Of a stretch of DNA of 29,685 nucleotides, positions 1 through 10,318 are shown piece after piece. Source of the stretch: Phytophthora sp. 'mugwort' (Eukaryota; Oomycota; Peronosporomycetes; Peronosporales; Peronosporaceae); assembly GCA_033558025.1 (NCBI GenBank), contig JAUCEF010000077.1, forward strand, positions 1 to 29,685. The letters are read 5' to 3'. Positions within the stretch are counted from its first letter, which is position 1, and every line of letters starts with the position of its first letter. Below the pieces are notes generated by a model. The model did not search any database. It was not told the DNA's origin and saw only the letters and a list, made by a program, of their open reading frames with translations. The translations under genes and the position numbers were made by a program.

Positions 1-63
1 TTAAAGGTAGAGTGTTAGATTGTGGGTCTAAGTGTTATGGGTTCAAGTCCATTTTTCGCCCAT
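1..63 (+). tRNA. trnH: tRNA-His (GUG), 5' end cut off by the window
   Basis: This is the 3' part of a tRNA. It shows the end of the D arm, an anticodon loop reading TTGTGGG (anticodon GTG, His), a T arm with GGTTCAAGTCC, and an acceptor 3' strand ending in TTCGCC. The 5' acceptor strand and the start of the D arm lie upstream of the window. It sits about 20 nt before the nad4 start. Confidence 0.85.
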
Positions 64-82
64 TTTTAAATTAAATTTTTTT

Positions 83-1559
83 ATGTTTAATAAGTTTATA
101 TTAATTTTTTTACTTATTTTACCATTAATTACGGTTATTATATTAGCTTTTTCGAAAAATGAAAAATTTATAAAAAATTTTAGTATTTTTATGTCTTTTT
201 TCATTTTTTTAATGTCATTACCTTTATGGATTTTATTTGATAAATCAACTTCTAATTTTCAATATTTATTTAAAATAGAATGGATTAGTCAATTTAATAT
301 TAATTTTTATTTAGGTATTGATGGTATTTCATTATTTTTTATAATTTTAACAACATTTTTGATTCCAATCTGTATGTTAATTAGTTATGAAATGATTAAT
401 AAAAATATAAAAGAATATTTTATTTTATATTTTATTTTAGAATTTTGTTTAATCATTTCATTTAGTATATTAGATGTACTTATTTTTTATATTTTCTTTG
501 AAAGTGTATTAATTCCTATGTTTTTAATTATAGGTATTTGGGGTTCAAGAGAACGTAAAATTAAAGCTTCATATTTGTTTTTTATGTATACATTAGCAGG
601 TTCATTATTTATGTTTATTGCCATTATTCATTTATTTTTAACTGTGGGTACAACTGATTATCAAATATTATATTATAGTAATTTTAATTTTTCATATGAA
701 AAATTTTATTTCTTAGCTTTTTTTTTATCATTTGCTGTTAAAGTTCCAATGTTACCTTTTCATGTTTGGTTACCGGAAGCACATGTTGAAGCACCTACCG
801 CAGGTTCTGTACTATTAGCTGGTATTTTATTAAAATTAGGATCATACGGTATGATTAGGTTTTTAGTTCCTTTATTTCCTAAAGCTGCATTATATTTTAC
901 ACCGTATATTTTAGTTTTATGTTTAATATCTGTTATTTATGCGTCATTAACAGCTATACGACAAACAGATTTGAAACGTATTATTGCTTATGCATCAGTT
1001 GCTCATATGAATTTTATAATATTGGGTATTTTTTCTTTAACTATTCAAGGATTAGAAGGTAGTATTATTCAAATGATTAGTCATGGTTTAGTATCGAGTG
1101 GTTTATTTTTTTCAATTGGATGTTTATATGATCGATATCATACAAGATTTATTAATTATTATGGTGGTTTAGCACATACAATGCCTTTATTTTGTATTGC
1201 ATTATTTATTTATGTATTAGCAAATATGTCTATTCCAGGTTCAAGTAGTTTTGTGGGTGAAATTCTTATTTTAACTGGAGTTTTTGAAGATAATACTACA
1301 ACAGCTGTTTTTGCGACAATTGGTATGTTTTTGGGGTGGGGTATATTCTTTATTATTTTATAATCGAATTTGTTATGGTAATATTCAAAATATTTATTTA
1401 AAAATTTATTATGATTTAACTTATCGTGAATTTTTAATTCATTTAATATTAATTATAAATATCTTTTTATTAGGTTTATATCCTAAAATTTTTGAAAGTT
1501 GTATGCATGAAAGTGTTTCAAAAATTTTAATACATATTGATTTTTCTTATTTTTATTAA
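83..1559 (+). CDS. nad4: NADH dehydrogenase subunit 4 with an apparent frameshift near 1333-1341
   Basis: Membrane subunit of complex I, one of the antiporter-like proton-pumping subunits in the inner mitochondrial membrane. The translation is rich in membrane segments and carries the family signature HVWLPEAHVEAPTAGSVLL at about residue 226, then LKLGSYG. I chose the ATG at 83 because the more upstream in-frame ATG at 32 lies inside trnH. Reading runs from 83 to about 1333, then must move to the next frame, in which YNRICYGN and the C-terminus continue to TAA at 1557-1559. Dropping one G from the G-rich stretch at 1333-1341 would give a 491-residue protein, a normal length for this family. 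A sequencing error is the simplest reading; programmed frameshifting or RNA editing is possible but unsupported. The stop codon lies inside a hairpin, and trnE follows. Confidence 0.93.
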
Positions 1560-1583
1560 ACAAAATTTTTTGTTTAATAAAAA
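1550..1583 (+). terminator. AT-rich stem-loop spanning the nad4 stop codon
   Basis: Perfect 16-bp inverted repeat, with arms 1550-1565 and 1568-1583. The left arm contains the nad4 TAA and the right arm ends directly before trnE. The structure is seen directly. A role in 3'-end formation or protection of the nad4 mRNA is inference from its position. Confidence 0.5.
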
Positions 1584-1655
1584 GCCCTTTTAGTCTAATG
1601 GTTAGGACATTACCTTTTCACGGTAAAAATACGAGTTCAATTCTCGTAAAGGGTA
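1584..1655 (+). tRNA. trnE: tRNA-Glu (UUC)
   Basis: Full cloverleaf: acceptor GCCCTTT pairs with AAAGGGT (first pair G-U), the anticodon stem TTACC/GGTAA encloses loop TTTTCAC (anticodon TTC), and the T arm is ACGAG/CTCGT. It lies between nad4 and atp1 and starts right after the nad4 hairpin. Confidence 0.95.
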
Positions 1656-1734
1656 TAAAAAATATATATTTGATATATTTTGGTAATTATAATAATTTAT
1701 AATTATTAAATAATATGATAATTTAATAACCTCT

Positions 1735-3262
1735 ATGGCTATTGAATTATCATATATACTGGAATCAAATATTAAAAAATATAAAGATGAAAAAAGTTTA
1801 CAAGAAACAGGTATTGTTCTTTCAATGAGTGATGGTATTGCAAGATGTTATGGTTTAACTAAAATTCAAGCAGGTGAAATGGTTGAATTTAATAATGGTA
1901 ATATTAAAGGAATGGCTTTAAATTTAGAACCTGATGTTGTTGGTGTTGTTGTTTTTAGTAATGATAGAGAAATTCAAGAAGGTAATTTTGTACGAAGAAC
2001 TGGATCTATTGTTAGTGTACCTGTAGGACCTGAAGTATTAGGTAGAGTAGTTGATGCTTTAGGACAACCCATTGATGGTAAAGGTCAAATTAACAGTAAA
2101 TTAGAAAGTAGAGTTGAAGTTAAAGCTCCAGGTATTATGCCTAGAGAAAGTGTTAAACAACCTGTACAAACAGGTTTAAAAGCTGTAGATAGTTTAATTC
2201 CTATTGGTCGTGGTCAAAGGGAATTAATTATTGGTGATAGACAAACAGGTAAAACATCTATTGCTATTGATACTATAATTAATCAAGAGAACCTCATTTA
2301 AAAAAAGATATAAATAATCAATTATATTGTATTTATGTAGGTGTTGGTCAAAAAAGATCAACAATTGCTGAATTAACAAAAACTTTAGAAGAAAAAAATG
2401 CAATGTTTTTTTCTGTTATTGTAGCGGCTACTGCTTCAGATTCAGCACCCTTACAATATTTAGCTCCATATACTGGTTGTGCTTTAGGTGAATATTTTAG
2501 AGATAATGGTAAACATGCTGTTATTTTCTATGATGATTTATCAAAACAAGCGGTAGCTTATAGACAAATGTCTTTATTATTAAGAAGACCTCCAGGTAGA
2601 GAGCTTATCCTGGAGATGTTTTTTATTTACACTCTCGTTTATTAGAAAGAGCTGCTAAAATGAATAAAAAAATTGGTGGTGGTTCATTAACCGCATTACC
2701 TATTATTGAAACACAAGCTGGAGATGTTTCTGCTTATATTCCAACAAATGTTATTTCAATTACTGATGGACAAATTTTTTTAGAAACAGAATTATTTAAT
2801 GAAGGTCAAAGACCTGCAATTAGTGTTGGATTATCTGTAAGTCGTGTTGGTTCTTCTGCACAAATTAAAGCTATGAAACAAATTGCTGGTACAATGAAAT
2901 TAGAATTAGCACAATTTAGAGAAGTACAAGCATTTGCTCAATTTGGTTCTGATTTAGATGCTACAACTCAACAACAATTAAATAGAGGGATTAGATTAAC
3001 AGAAATGTTAAAACAAGGTTTAAATATACCGTTATCTGTTGAAAATCAAATTGTAATTATTTATTTAGGTGTACGTGGTTTCTTAGATAAAATTGCTGTT
3101 GATAAAATTTCAAGTTTTGAAATTAGTTGGTTAAATTTTATAAAAAATAATCATTTTAATATTTTAGAAGAAATCTTAAATAAAAAAGAAATATCTAAAG
3201 AATTAGAAAAAAAACTTAATATTTTAGCAACAAATTTTACTAATAATTTTATTACAAAATAA
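1735..3262 (+). CDS. atp1: ATP synthase F1 subunit alpha, interrupted by two apparent frameshifts
   Basis: Alpha subunit of the F1 part of ATP synthase, on the matrix side. The Walker A motif GDRQTGKT is at about residue 167, followed by [10 protein letters not shown]. The rest includes [32 protein letters not shown] and the conserved C-terminal part from [34 protein letters not shown]. The reading frame is open from 1735, hits TAA at 2299-2301, resumes in the next frame from about 2295, then breaks again at 2601-2603 and resumes in a third frame to the stop at 3260-3262. Both breaks fit loss of one A: in GAGAA before CCTCAT at 2287-2294, and in GAGAGCTTAT at 2601-2610. With both repaired the product is about 508 residues, normal for the family. 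Everything else is well conserved, so I read this as a functional gene with sequence errors or an unusual decoding or editing event, not a pseudogene. Confidence 0.93.
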
Positions 3263-3308
3263 TATAATTATTTTTTTATTAATAAAAAATAATTATAATA
3301 TTTTGTAA
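3252..3308 (+). terminator. Long near-perfect palindrome over the atp1 stop codon
   Basis: Arms 3252-3280 and 3281-3308 are reverse complements apart from one mismatch and one extra T, giving a stem of about 27 bp with a few central bases as loop. The left arm contains the last codons and TAA of atp1. A role as transcript 3'-end signal or processing hairpin is inferred from position. Confidence 0.55.
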
Positions 3309-3331
3309 ATAAAACATAACAGATAAAAATT

Positions 3332-3357
3332 AATTATTTTCTATATAGAAAATAATT
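3332..3357. repeat. 26-bp perfect palindrome in the atp1-nad5 spacer
   Basis: The stretch is identical to its own reverse complement and is centred on CTATATAG. It follows the atp1 stop hairpin and is followed by a smaller hairpin at 3397-3412 (ATTCTT/AAGAAT). Together they make the 204-nt spacer before nad5 almost wholly foldable. No gene is visible in this spacer. Confidence 0.6.
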
Positions 3358-3466
3358 TTAAATATTATTCTAATATTAATTTTTTAAAAAATATTTATTC
3401 TTTAAGAAGAATTATTTTAAAATTATTATTATATTTTTAAATAATTTAAATTTATTTTATTCTATT

Positions 3467-5461
3467 ATGTTATTATTAACTTTAATTTTTTTACCTTTTT
3501 TAGGTTCAGTAGCTTCTGGATTATTTGGTTTTTATATTGGCCGTAAAGGTTCTGTATTTATAACCACATTAACAACTTTTTTAAGTTGTCTTTTTTCATT
3601 TATTATTATATATAATTCAATTACAAATGAATATGAGTATATTATTTATATTTCAAATTGGATTAATAGTGGTTTATTTAATTGTAATTGGTGTTTTTTA
3701 TTTGATAGTTTAACTATGATAATGTTAATTGTTGTAACAAGTATTTCAACTTTAGTTCATTTATATTCTTCTAAATATATGGATCATGATCCACATTTAT
3801 CTAGATTTATGTCATATTTATCACTATTTACTTTTTTTATGATTATATTAGTTACAGGTGATAATTTTATGCAAATGTTTGTTGGATGGGAAGGTGTTGG
3901 TTTTTGTTCATATTTATTAATTAATTTTTGGTTTACACGTTTACAAGCGAATAAAGCAGCTATAAAAGCTATGTTAGTTAATCGAATTAGTGATTTAATC
4001 TTATTATTAGGTGTATTAACTGTTTTTTATAATATTAGAACTATTGAATATTTTAGTACATTTGCAGCAATTTCTATTGTTAAAGATTTTAAATTTATTT
4101 TTTTTAATTATATTTTAAGTATTATTGATGTTGCGTGTATTTTAATTTTTATAGGTGCTATGGGTAAATCTGCTCAAATTTTTTTACATTTATGGTTACC
4201 CGATGCTATGGAAGGACCTACGCCGGTTTCGGCATTAATCCATGCAGCGACTATGGTAACTGCTGGTGTTTATTTAATTGCACGTTGTTCACCAATGTTT
4301 GAATATTCAATGTTTTCTTTAAAAGTTATTACAATTATTGGAGCTTCTACAGCCTTTTTCTCAAGTACAATTGGTCTAGTACAAAATGATTTTAAAAAAA
4401 TAGTTGCCTATTCTACTTGTAGTCAATTAGGTTATATGTTTTTTGCTTGTGGATTATCAAATTATCCTTTAGCTATTTTTCATTTATCAAATCATGCATA
4501 TTTTAAAGCATTATTATTTTTATGTTCCGGTGCTGTAATTCATGCTATGGGTGATGAACAAGATATAAGAAAAATGGGTGGTTTAAGAAGAATTTTACCT
4601 TTTACTTATATAATGTTTTTAATAGGTTCATTATCTTTAATGGGTTTTCCTTTTTTAACTGGTTTTTATTCTAAAGATTTAATATTAGAAGTTGCATTTT
4701 CAAGTTTTAGTGAAACAGGTCATTTTGCTTATTGGTTGGGTACTATTGGTGCATTTTTTACGGCATTCTATTCAACACGTTTATTATTTTTTGCTTTTTT
4801 AAGTGAAACTAATGCCTATAAAAATGTTATTAAAAATGCACATGATGTTCCATTAGAAATGGGTATTCCTTTAGGAGTTTTAGCATTTGGTAGTATTTTT
4901 ATAGGTTATATTTCTAAAGATATGTTTGTTGGGTTAGGTTCAAATTTTTGGAATAACTCAATTTATATAAATCCATTTAATAATCAAATGATTGATGCTG
5001 AATTTTTACCAACATTTTTTAAATTATTACCTGTTATTTTAAGTTTTTGTGGCTTATTTTGTGCCTTTTATTTATATTTTTTTAAATTTAGATTTTTATA
5101 TAACTTAAAAATTTCAAAATATGGTCTTTATTTTTATAATTTTTTAAATAGAAAATGGTATTTTGATAAAATTTATTATGAATTTATTAATCAATATATA
5201 TTAAAAGTTGGTTATAATGTAACATATAAAATGATTGATAAAGGTTTAATTGAAATGTGTGGTCCTTTTGGTTTAATAACCGTTTTTTCTTTCTTAAGTC
5301 AAAAAATAATTTTATTACAAACAGGTTATATTTATCACTATTCATTATTAATGTTAATTAGCATTATTTGTTTAATAAATATTATTTTTTTTTCTATTAT
5401 TTATTTTTTTAATATTATTACTATTTTATTATTTTTATTTATTTTTTTATTAATTAAATAA
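3467..5461 (+). CDS. nad5: NADH dehydrogenase subunit 5
   Basis: Largest antiporter-like membrane subunit of complex I, with the long lateral helix typical of the family. The 664-residue product starts MLLLTLIFLPFLGS. It contains DNFMQMFVGWEGVGFCSYLLINFW in the first third and the proton-channel signature LWLPDAMEGPTPVSALIHAATMV at about residues 242-265. LVQNDFKKIVAYSTCSQLGYM follows, then the conserved GFYSKDLILE. The length is normal and the frame is intact. It follows atp1 after a hairpin-rich spacer and precedes nad6 by 60 nt. Its stop codon lies in a hairpin stem. Confidence 0.98.
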   Translation: MLLLTLIFLPFLGSVASGLFGFYIGRKGSVFITTLTTFLSCLFSFIIIYNSITNEYEYIIYISNWINSGLFNCNWCFLFDSLTMIMLIVVTSISTLVHLYSSKYMDHDPHLSRFMSYLSLFTFFMIILVTGDNFMQMFVGWEGVGFCSYLLINFWFTRLQANKAAIKAMLVNRISDLILLLGVLTVFYNIRTIEYFSTFAAISIVKDFKFIFFNYILSIIDVACILIFIGAMGKSAQIFLHLWLPDAMEGPTPVSALIHAATMVTAGVYLIARCSPMFEYSMFSLKVITIIGASTAFFSSTIGLVQNDFKKIVAYSTCSQLGYMFFACGLSNYPLAIFHLSNHAYFKALLFLCSGAVIHAMGDEQDIRKMGGLRRILPFTYIMFLIGSLSLMGFPFLTGFYSKDLILEVAFSSFSETGHFAYWLGTIGAFFTAFYSTRLLFFAFLSETNAYKNVIKNAHDVPLEMGIPLGVLAFGSIFIGYISKDMFVGLGSNFWNNSIYINPFNNQMIDAEFLPTFFKLLPVILSFCGLFCAFYLYFFKFRFLYNLKISKYGLYFYNFLNRKWYFDKIYYEFINQYILKVGYNVTYKMIDKGLIEMCGPFGLITVFSFLSQKIILLQTGYIYHYSLLMLISIICLINIIFFSIIYFFNIITILLFLFIFLLIK

Positions 5462-5474
5462 AAATAATAAAATA
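5422..5474 (+). terminator. AT-rich stem-loop spanning the nad5 stop codon
   Basis: Perfect 19-bp inverted repeat, with arms 5422-5440 and 5456-5474 and a 15-nt loop. The right arm contains the nad5 TAA (5459-5461). A second small hairpin (TATCTT/AAGATA, 5477-5490) follows before nad6. The structure is seen directly; a 3'-end function is inferred. Confidence 0.5.
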
Positions 5475-5521
5475 TGTATCTTTTAAGATATAATTATAAA
5501 TTTATATAATTTAAATACATT

Positions 5522-6232
5522 ATGGATTTCGAAACAATTTTCTTTTATACTTTTTCAACTATAGCTTTAACTTCAGCTATATTTGTAATATATTCTACAA
5601 ATACAATATATTCTGCATTTTTTTTAATATTAGTTTTTACTAATTCAACTGGATTATTATTAATTTCTGAAATTGAATTTTTATCAATAATGTTAATTAT
5701 TATTTATGTAGGAGCTATTACTGTATTATTTTTATTTGTTATTATGATGCTAGATGTTAATGTTTTAATTGATAAAAATAAAATAAAAAATAATTTTGGT
5801 TATTTACCAATTATTTTTTTAATTAGTTTTATTTTTTTTTTAGAAACGTTTGTTATGTTTAGTAAAGTTTTTACATCATATTACCATTTAATAAATAATT
5901 CTTTTTTTACTCAAAAAGTAAATACTTTATTTTTTTTTCACGATAGTATGAAAGGTACTTTTGAAATATTTGTTGATGTCAAACCCTTTTTAAAAAATTT
6001 TATCTATCAATTAGATACTATTACAAATATTGAAACAATTGGACAAATTTTATATAGTTATTATGCTTTTTTTTTTTTAGTTGCAGGTATTATATTATTA
6101 ATAGCTTTAATAGGAGCGGTTACTTTAACTAAAAAGGAAAAAAAAAAATTTTTAAAACAAAATATTTATAAACAACTTTCACGAGATGCATTAAAAGCTA
6201 TTTTTAATGTATATTCAGATAAAACTGTTTAA
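5522..6232 (+). CDS. nad6: NADH dehydrogenase subunit 6
   Basis: Membrane subunit of complex I (NuoJ family). The 236-residue product begins MDFETIFFYTFSTIALTSAIFVI. It has the conserved pattern SEIEFLSIMLIIIYVGAITVLFLFVIMMLDV at about residues 50-80, the best-conserved helix of the family. After a more variable middle it ends with AGIILLIALIGAVTLT and a basic tail, as expected. The frame is intact. trnR begins 17 nt after the stop, so 3'-end formation by tRNA excision is likely here rather than by a hairpin. Confidence 0.96.
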   Translation: MDFETIFFYTFSTIALTSAIFVIYSTNTIYSAFFLILVFTNSTGLLLISEIEFLSIMLIIIYVGAITVLFLFVIMMLDVNVLIDKNKIKNNFGYLPIIFLISFIFFLETFVMFSKVFTSYYHLINNSFFTQKVNTLFFFHDSMKGTFEIFVDVKPFLKNFIYQLDTITNIETIGQILYSYYAFFFLVAGIILLIALIGAVTLTKKEKKKFLKQNIYKQLSRDALKAIFNVYSDKTV

Positions 6233-6249
6233 TTCTTAATAAAACTAAA

Positions 6250-6322
6250 ACAATCTTAACTTAATTGGTAGAGTATTAGCCTTCTAAGCTTTAAAATCTT
6301 GGTTCAAATCCAAGAGATTGTA
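6250..6322 (+). tRNA. trnR: tRNA-Arg (UCU)
   Basis: Acceptor ACAATCT pairs with AGATTGT. The anticodon loop CTTCTAA gives TCT, and the T arm is CTTGG/CCAAG. It is the last gene of the leftmost plus-strand block, just before the convergent junction. Confidence 0.95.
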
Positions 6323-6733
6323 ATTAGTTTTATTTAAAAATTTCATTCTTAAAAAAAAAATAATTCAATTATTTTTATAATATAAATAATAAAATTTAAA
6401 TTTTTTAAGAAATAATAAATTAAAAAAATCAATTTTTTTCAATAAATATTCTAAAAAATATAAGAAGAATGCGTTCACTTACAAATTTAATATAAATACA
6501 GAATATTATTATTGCTAATTCTATAACTTTTAATCAAGATGGTTTAACATAAGTTATTGATGACATAAATATTTAAATAGATTAATTTTTATTAAATACT
6601 CAATAACTAAAATTAAATTAATATCAACATAGTTATAATTTAAAATCACATAATTAGTTTTTAATTGGTAAAAATTTACATAATGTATATATTGTATATC
6701 TAGAAACCTATTTAACAAATTAAATAGGTTTTT
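6323..6733. other. Gene-free convergent junction with nested inverted repeats
   Basis: About 410 nt separate the plus-strand block ending in trnR from the minus-strand block ending in orf137. No gene or tRNA could be supported here. An outer inverted repeat (TTCTTAAAAAA at 6346-6356 with TTTTTTAAGAA at 6401-6411) encloses an inner 10-bp hairpin (6356-6365/6367-6376). A further hairpin lies at 6704-6731, next to orf137. Confidence 0.6.
6704..6731 (-). terminator. Stem-loop just after the orf137 stop
   Basis: Perfect 12-bp stem (6704-6715 with 6720-6731) and a 4-nt loop. It starts 2 nt after the orf137 stop on the minus strand. The stem includes two consecutive G-C pairs, which stands out in this AT-rich context. 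It may end or stabilise the orf137 transcript; that role is inferred. Confidence 0.55.
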
Positions 6734-7147
6734 TTAGCCATCTTCTTTAAAAATAGAAATTAAAATTTTAATTAAATGAGTCATCATTTTTTCAAATTCT
6801 TGTGGATTATCTTTTAATAAATGTCTTGGATGAATAGTTAGTTTTAATAATTCTAATAAATTTAATCCAGCCGCCCTTTTTTCAGGTTCACGTAACATTT
6901 TTAAAACAACTTGTTTTATTTGATTGAAAGTTTCATCATCGACGATATTCCTTAAATCCTGTAATGCAGAAACTATTGGAAAATCGCTATTGAAATAAAT
7001 TAAAAAAATAGTTAAACCTAAAATAAAAAAGGCACCTATTATAAATATTATATATTTTATATAATTTGATGTTTGTTCTTGTGATTCGTGTTTTTCAATA
7101 TTATTGTTGTCATTGTTTAAGTCTATTAAAATATTTTCGATATCCAT
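6734..7147 (-). CDS. Hypothetical membrane protein, orf137
   Basis: I do not recognise this gene. The 137-residue product has an acidic, Asn-rich N-terminus (residues 1-28) and one clear membrane segment (about 30-51, YIIFIIGAFFILGLTIFLIYF). Its C-terminal soluble part of about 85 residues is predicted helical (LRNIVDDETFNQIKQVVLKMLREPEKRAAGLNLLELLKLT). The more varied codon and amino acid use than in the spacers, and a hairpin right after the stop, suggest a real gene. It lies downstream of cox1 on the same strand, separated by 242 nt. It may be one of the lineage-specific ORFs known from oomycete mitochondria, but I cannot assign a name. Confidence 0.75.
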   Translation of the reverse strand: MDIENILIDLNNDNNNIEKHESQEQTSNYIKYIIFIIGAFFILGLTIFLIYFNSDFPIVSALQDLRNIVDDETFNQIKQVVLKMLREPEKRAAGLNLLELLKLTIHPRHLLKDNPQEFEKMMTHLIKILISIFKEDG

Positions 7148-7300
7148 AATTATAATTTAAATTATTTTATTAATAATTAATTTGTTATTAATTAAATTTT
7201 TATTTGATTTAATTTTTGAGATTTAATATTTTTTTTTATTTAAATTTTACTAATATTTTTTTCTCTTAAATAATATAAAAATTTTAAATTTTTATAAAAC

Positions 7301-7313
7301 ACCGTAAAACGGT
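7301..7313 (-). repeat. Small G+C-containing hairpin between cox1 and orf137
   Basis: ACCGT and ACGGT flank an AAA loop. It is the only GC-rich motif in the 242-nt spacer 7148-7389, which otherwise holds AT-rich sequence and the cox1 3' stem-loop. Function unknown. Confidence 0.4.
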
Positions 7314-7327
7314 ATTAATTAAATTAA

Positions 7328-7386
7328 AAATTTTTAATATAATTATTAATAAAGATTAATTTAATTATTAATAATTATAAAAATTT
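7328..7386 (-). terminator. Long stem-loop directly after the cox1 stop
   Basis: Arms 7328-7352 and 7365-7386 are complementary over about 22 bp, interrupted by one 3-nt bulge. It begins 3 nt after the cox1 stop on the minus strand. It is likely the 3'-end structure of the cox1 mRNA, by analogy with the other stop-proximal hairpins in this window. Confidence 0.5.
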
Positions 7387-7389
7387 TTT

Positions 7390-8868
<1,479 letters not shown>

Positions 8869-9006
8869 TTATTTATATTTTTAAATTTTATTTTAAATGC
8901 AAAATTATATATTTTATTTTTAAATCAAAAAAAGCGTTGGTTTTTTTAATTTTTTATTATCAAAAAAATAAATTATTTTTATTTATTGAAAAATTGTTTG
9001 ATTTTA

Positions 9007-9090
9007 TTAATTAATTTTTTAATATCAGTAAATAGTAATAATATTAAAAAAATTATACCAATGATTTTAAATACCATAAAAATTTTTTAA
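9007..9090 (-). terminator. Stem-loops after the cox2 stop
   Basis: TTAAAAAAATT (9045-9055) pairs with AATTTTTTAA (9081-9090), with one bulged base, directly after the cox2 stop. A second potential stem follows, pairing AATTTTTTAATAT near 9010 with AATATTAAAAAAATT near 9040; the two partly compete. Simple A/T stems like these can arise by chance, so support is weaker than for atp1 or nad5. Confidence 0.35.
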
Positions 9091-9867
9091 TTATATATTA
9101 AAATCAAAATTGATTTTATTTTTTAACCAAATTAAATAATCTTCTAATGAAACAGCTTCTACAACAATAGGCATAAATCCATGATTTACTCCACAAATTT
9201 CACTACATTGTCCATAAAAAACACCTTCACGTTTAATAAACATTGATGTTTGATTTAAACGACCAGGACAAGCATCTAATTTTATACCTAATGAAGGTAT
9301 TGCCCATGAATGTAAAACATCTGAAGCAGTAATTAATACTCGAATATGACTATTAGTTGGAACAACCACACGATTATCAACTTCTAAAATTCTAAATTGA
9401 CCTATTGCTAAATCATCTTCTTGAATCATATAACTATCAAAAATTAAAGGTTCATCAGAAAATTCTAAATTATCTGAATATTCATAACTCCAATACCATT
9501 GACTACCAATTACTTTTAAAGTAATAATAGGATCAATTACTTCATCCATTGAATATAATAAAGCAAAAGATGGAATAGCTACCGTTAATAAAATTAAGGC
9601 TGGAATAGAAGTCCAAATAATTTCAATAGTAGCACCATGTACAATTGTTGCTGGAATTTTATTTTTTTTTTCATCAAAAAGAGTAATAACTCTAAATAAC
9701 ATCCAACAAACAAATACAGTAATCATAATTAAAAAAAACATTAAATCATGATGAAAATTAATAATACCTTCCATAACAGGTGTTGCTGGATCTTGAAAAC
9801 CTAATTGCCAAGGTTCAGCCATATCTAAAAAAGTGAATTGATTATTTATATAATTTATTATTGTCAT
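9091..9867 (-). CDS. cox2: Cytochrome c oxidase subunit 2
   Basis: Complex IV subunit with the CuA centre that accepts electrons from cytochrome c in the intermembrane space. The 258-residue product has [28 protein letters not shown] at the N-terminus, two membrane helices, and the aromatic region QWYWSYEY. CuA ligands are visible in the C-terminal part: His in [11 protein letters not shown], then Cys, Glu, Cys, His and Met in [16 protein letters not shown]. The [13 protein letters not shown] stretch is typical of protist and plant COX2. The frame is intact. It lies upstream of cox1, probably co-transcribed, after the long trnW-cox2 spacer. Confidence 0.98.
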   Translation of the reverse strand: MTIINYINNQFTFLDMAEPWQLGFQDPATPVMEGIINFHHDLMFFLIMITVFVCWMLFRVITLFDEKKNKIPATIVHGATIEIIWTSIPALILLTVAIPSFALLYSMDEVIDPIITLKVIGSQWYWSYEYSDNLEFSDEPLIFDSYMIQEDDLAIGQFRILEVDNRVVVPTNSHIRVLITASDVLHSWAIPSLGIKLDACPGRLNQTSMFIKREGVFYGQCSEICGVNHGFMPIVVEAVSLEDYLIWLKNKINFDFNI

Positions 9868-9925
9868 AATATACTTGAAATTTATTATTTTATTTAATTT
9901 TTAATATATACAAAATTAAGAGTTT

Positions 9926-9943
9926 TTGAATATTAATATTCAA
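9926..9943. repeat. 18-bp perfect palindrome upstream of cox2
   Basis: TTGAATATTAATATTCAA is identical to its reverse complement. It lies in the cox2 leader on the minus strand and could be a transcript hairpin or a binding site. Function unknown. Confidence 0.45.
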
Positions 9944-10318
9944 GAAAAAATATAAATTTTATTATTTATATTGTAAAAATAATTGAATTATTTTTTTTTT
10001 TTCTTAAAGAATATAAAATTTTTTAAAAATTAAAATAATTTATATTAAATAATCATATTATTTTTAAAATGTTTTTATATACAATAATAAATATTAATGT
10101 AGAATATAATAAAAATGAAATAATAATTATTTAAAGAGTATTCATTTAACGATTAATCAATAATATTAACTAATAAATTAAAATTATTTAATATTGAGAA
10201 TGTTTTCTTAATATAAACATTAATTAATCTGTTTATGAATATTTTTTTAGGAATAATGGAGTAATTTTAAAATTGAATATTTATAATAATATTTTTATTT
10301 TAAACATATAAAACTATA

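Noticed and set aside
32..82. In-frame upstream extension of nad4 starting at 32
   Set aside because: It runs through the anticodon and T arms of trnH, and the family N-terminus matches the ATG at 83.
1735..3262. atp1 as a pseudogene
   Set aside because: Apart from two single-base breaks the sequence is fully conserved and has no internal stops in the correct frames, which is unlike a decaying copy.
6499..6552. Short coding-looking stretch (IQNIIIANSITFNQDGLT)
   Set aside because: Only 18 codons between stops, without a start codon or recognisable homology; too little to call a pseudogene.
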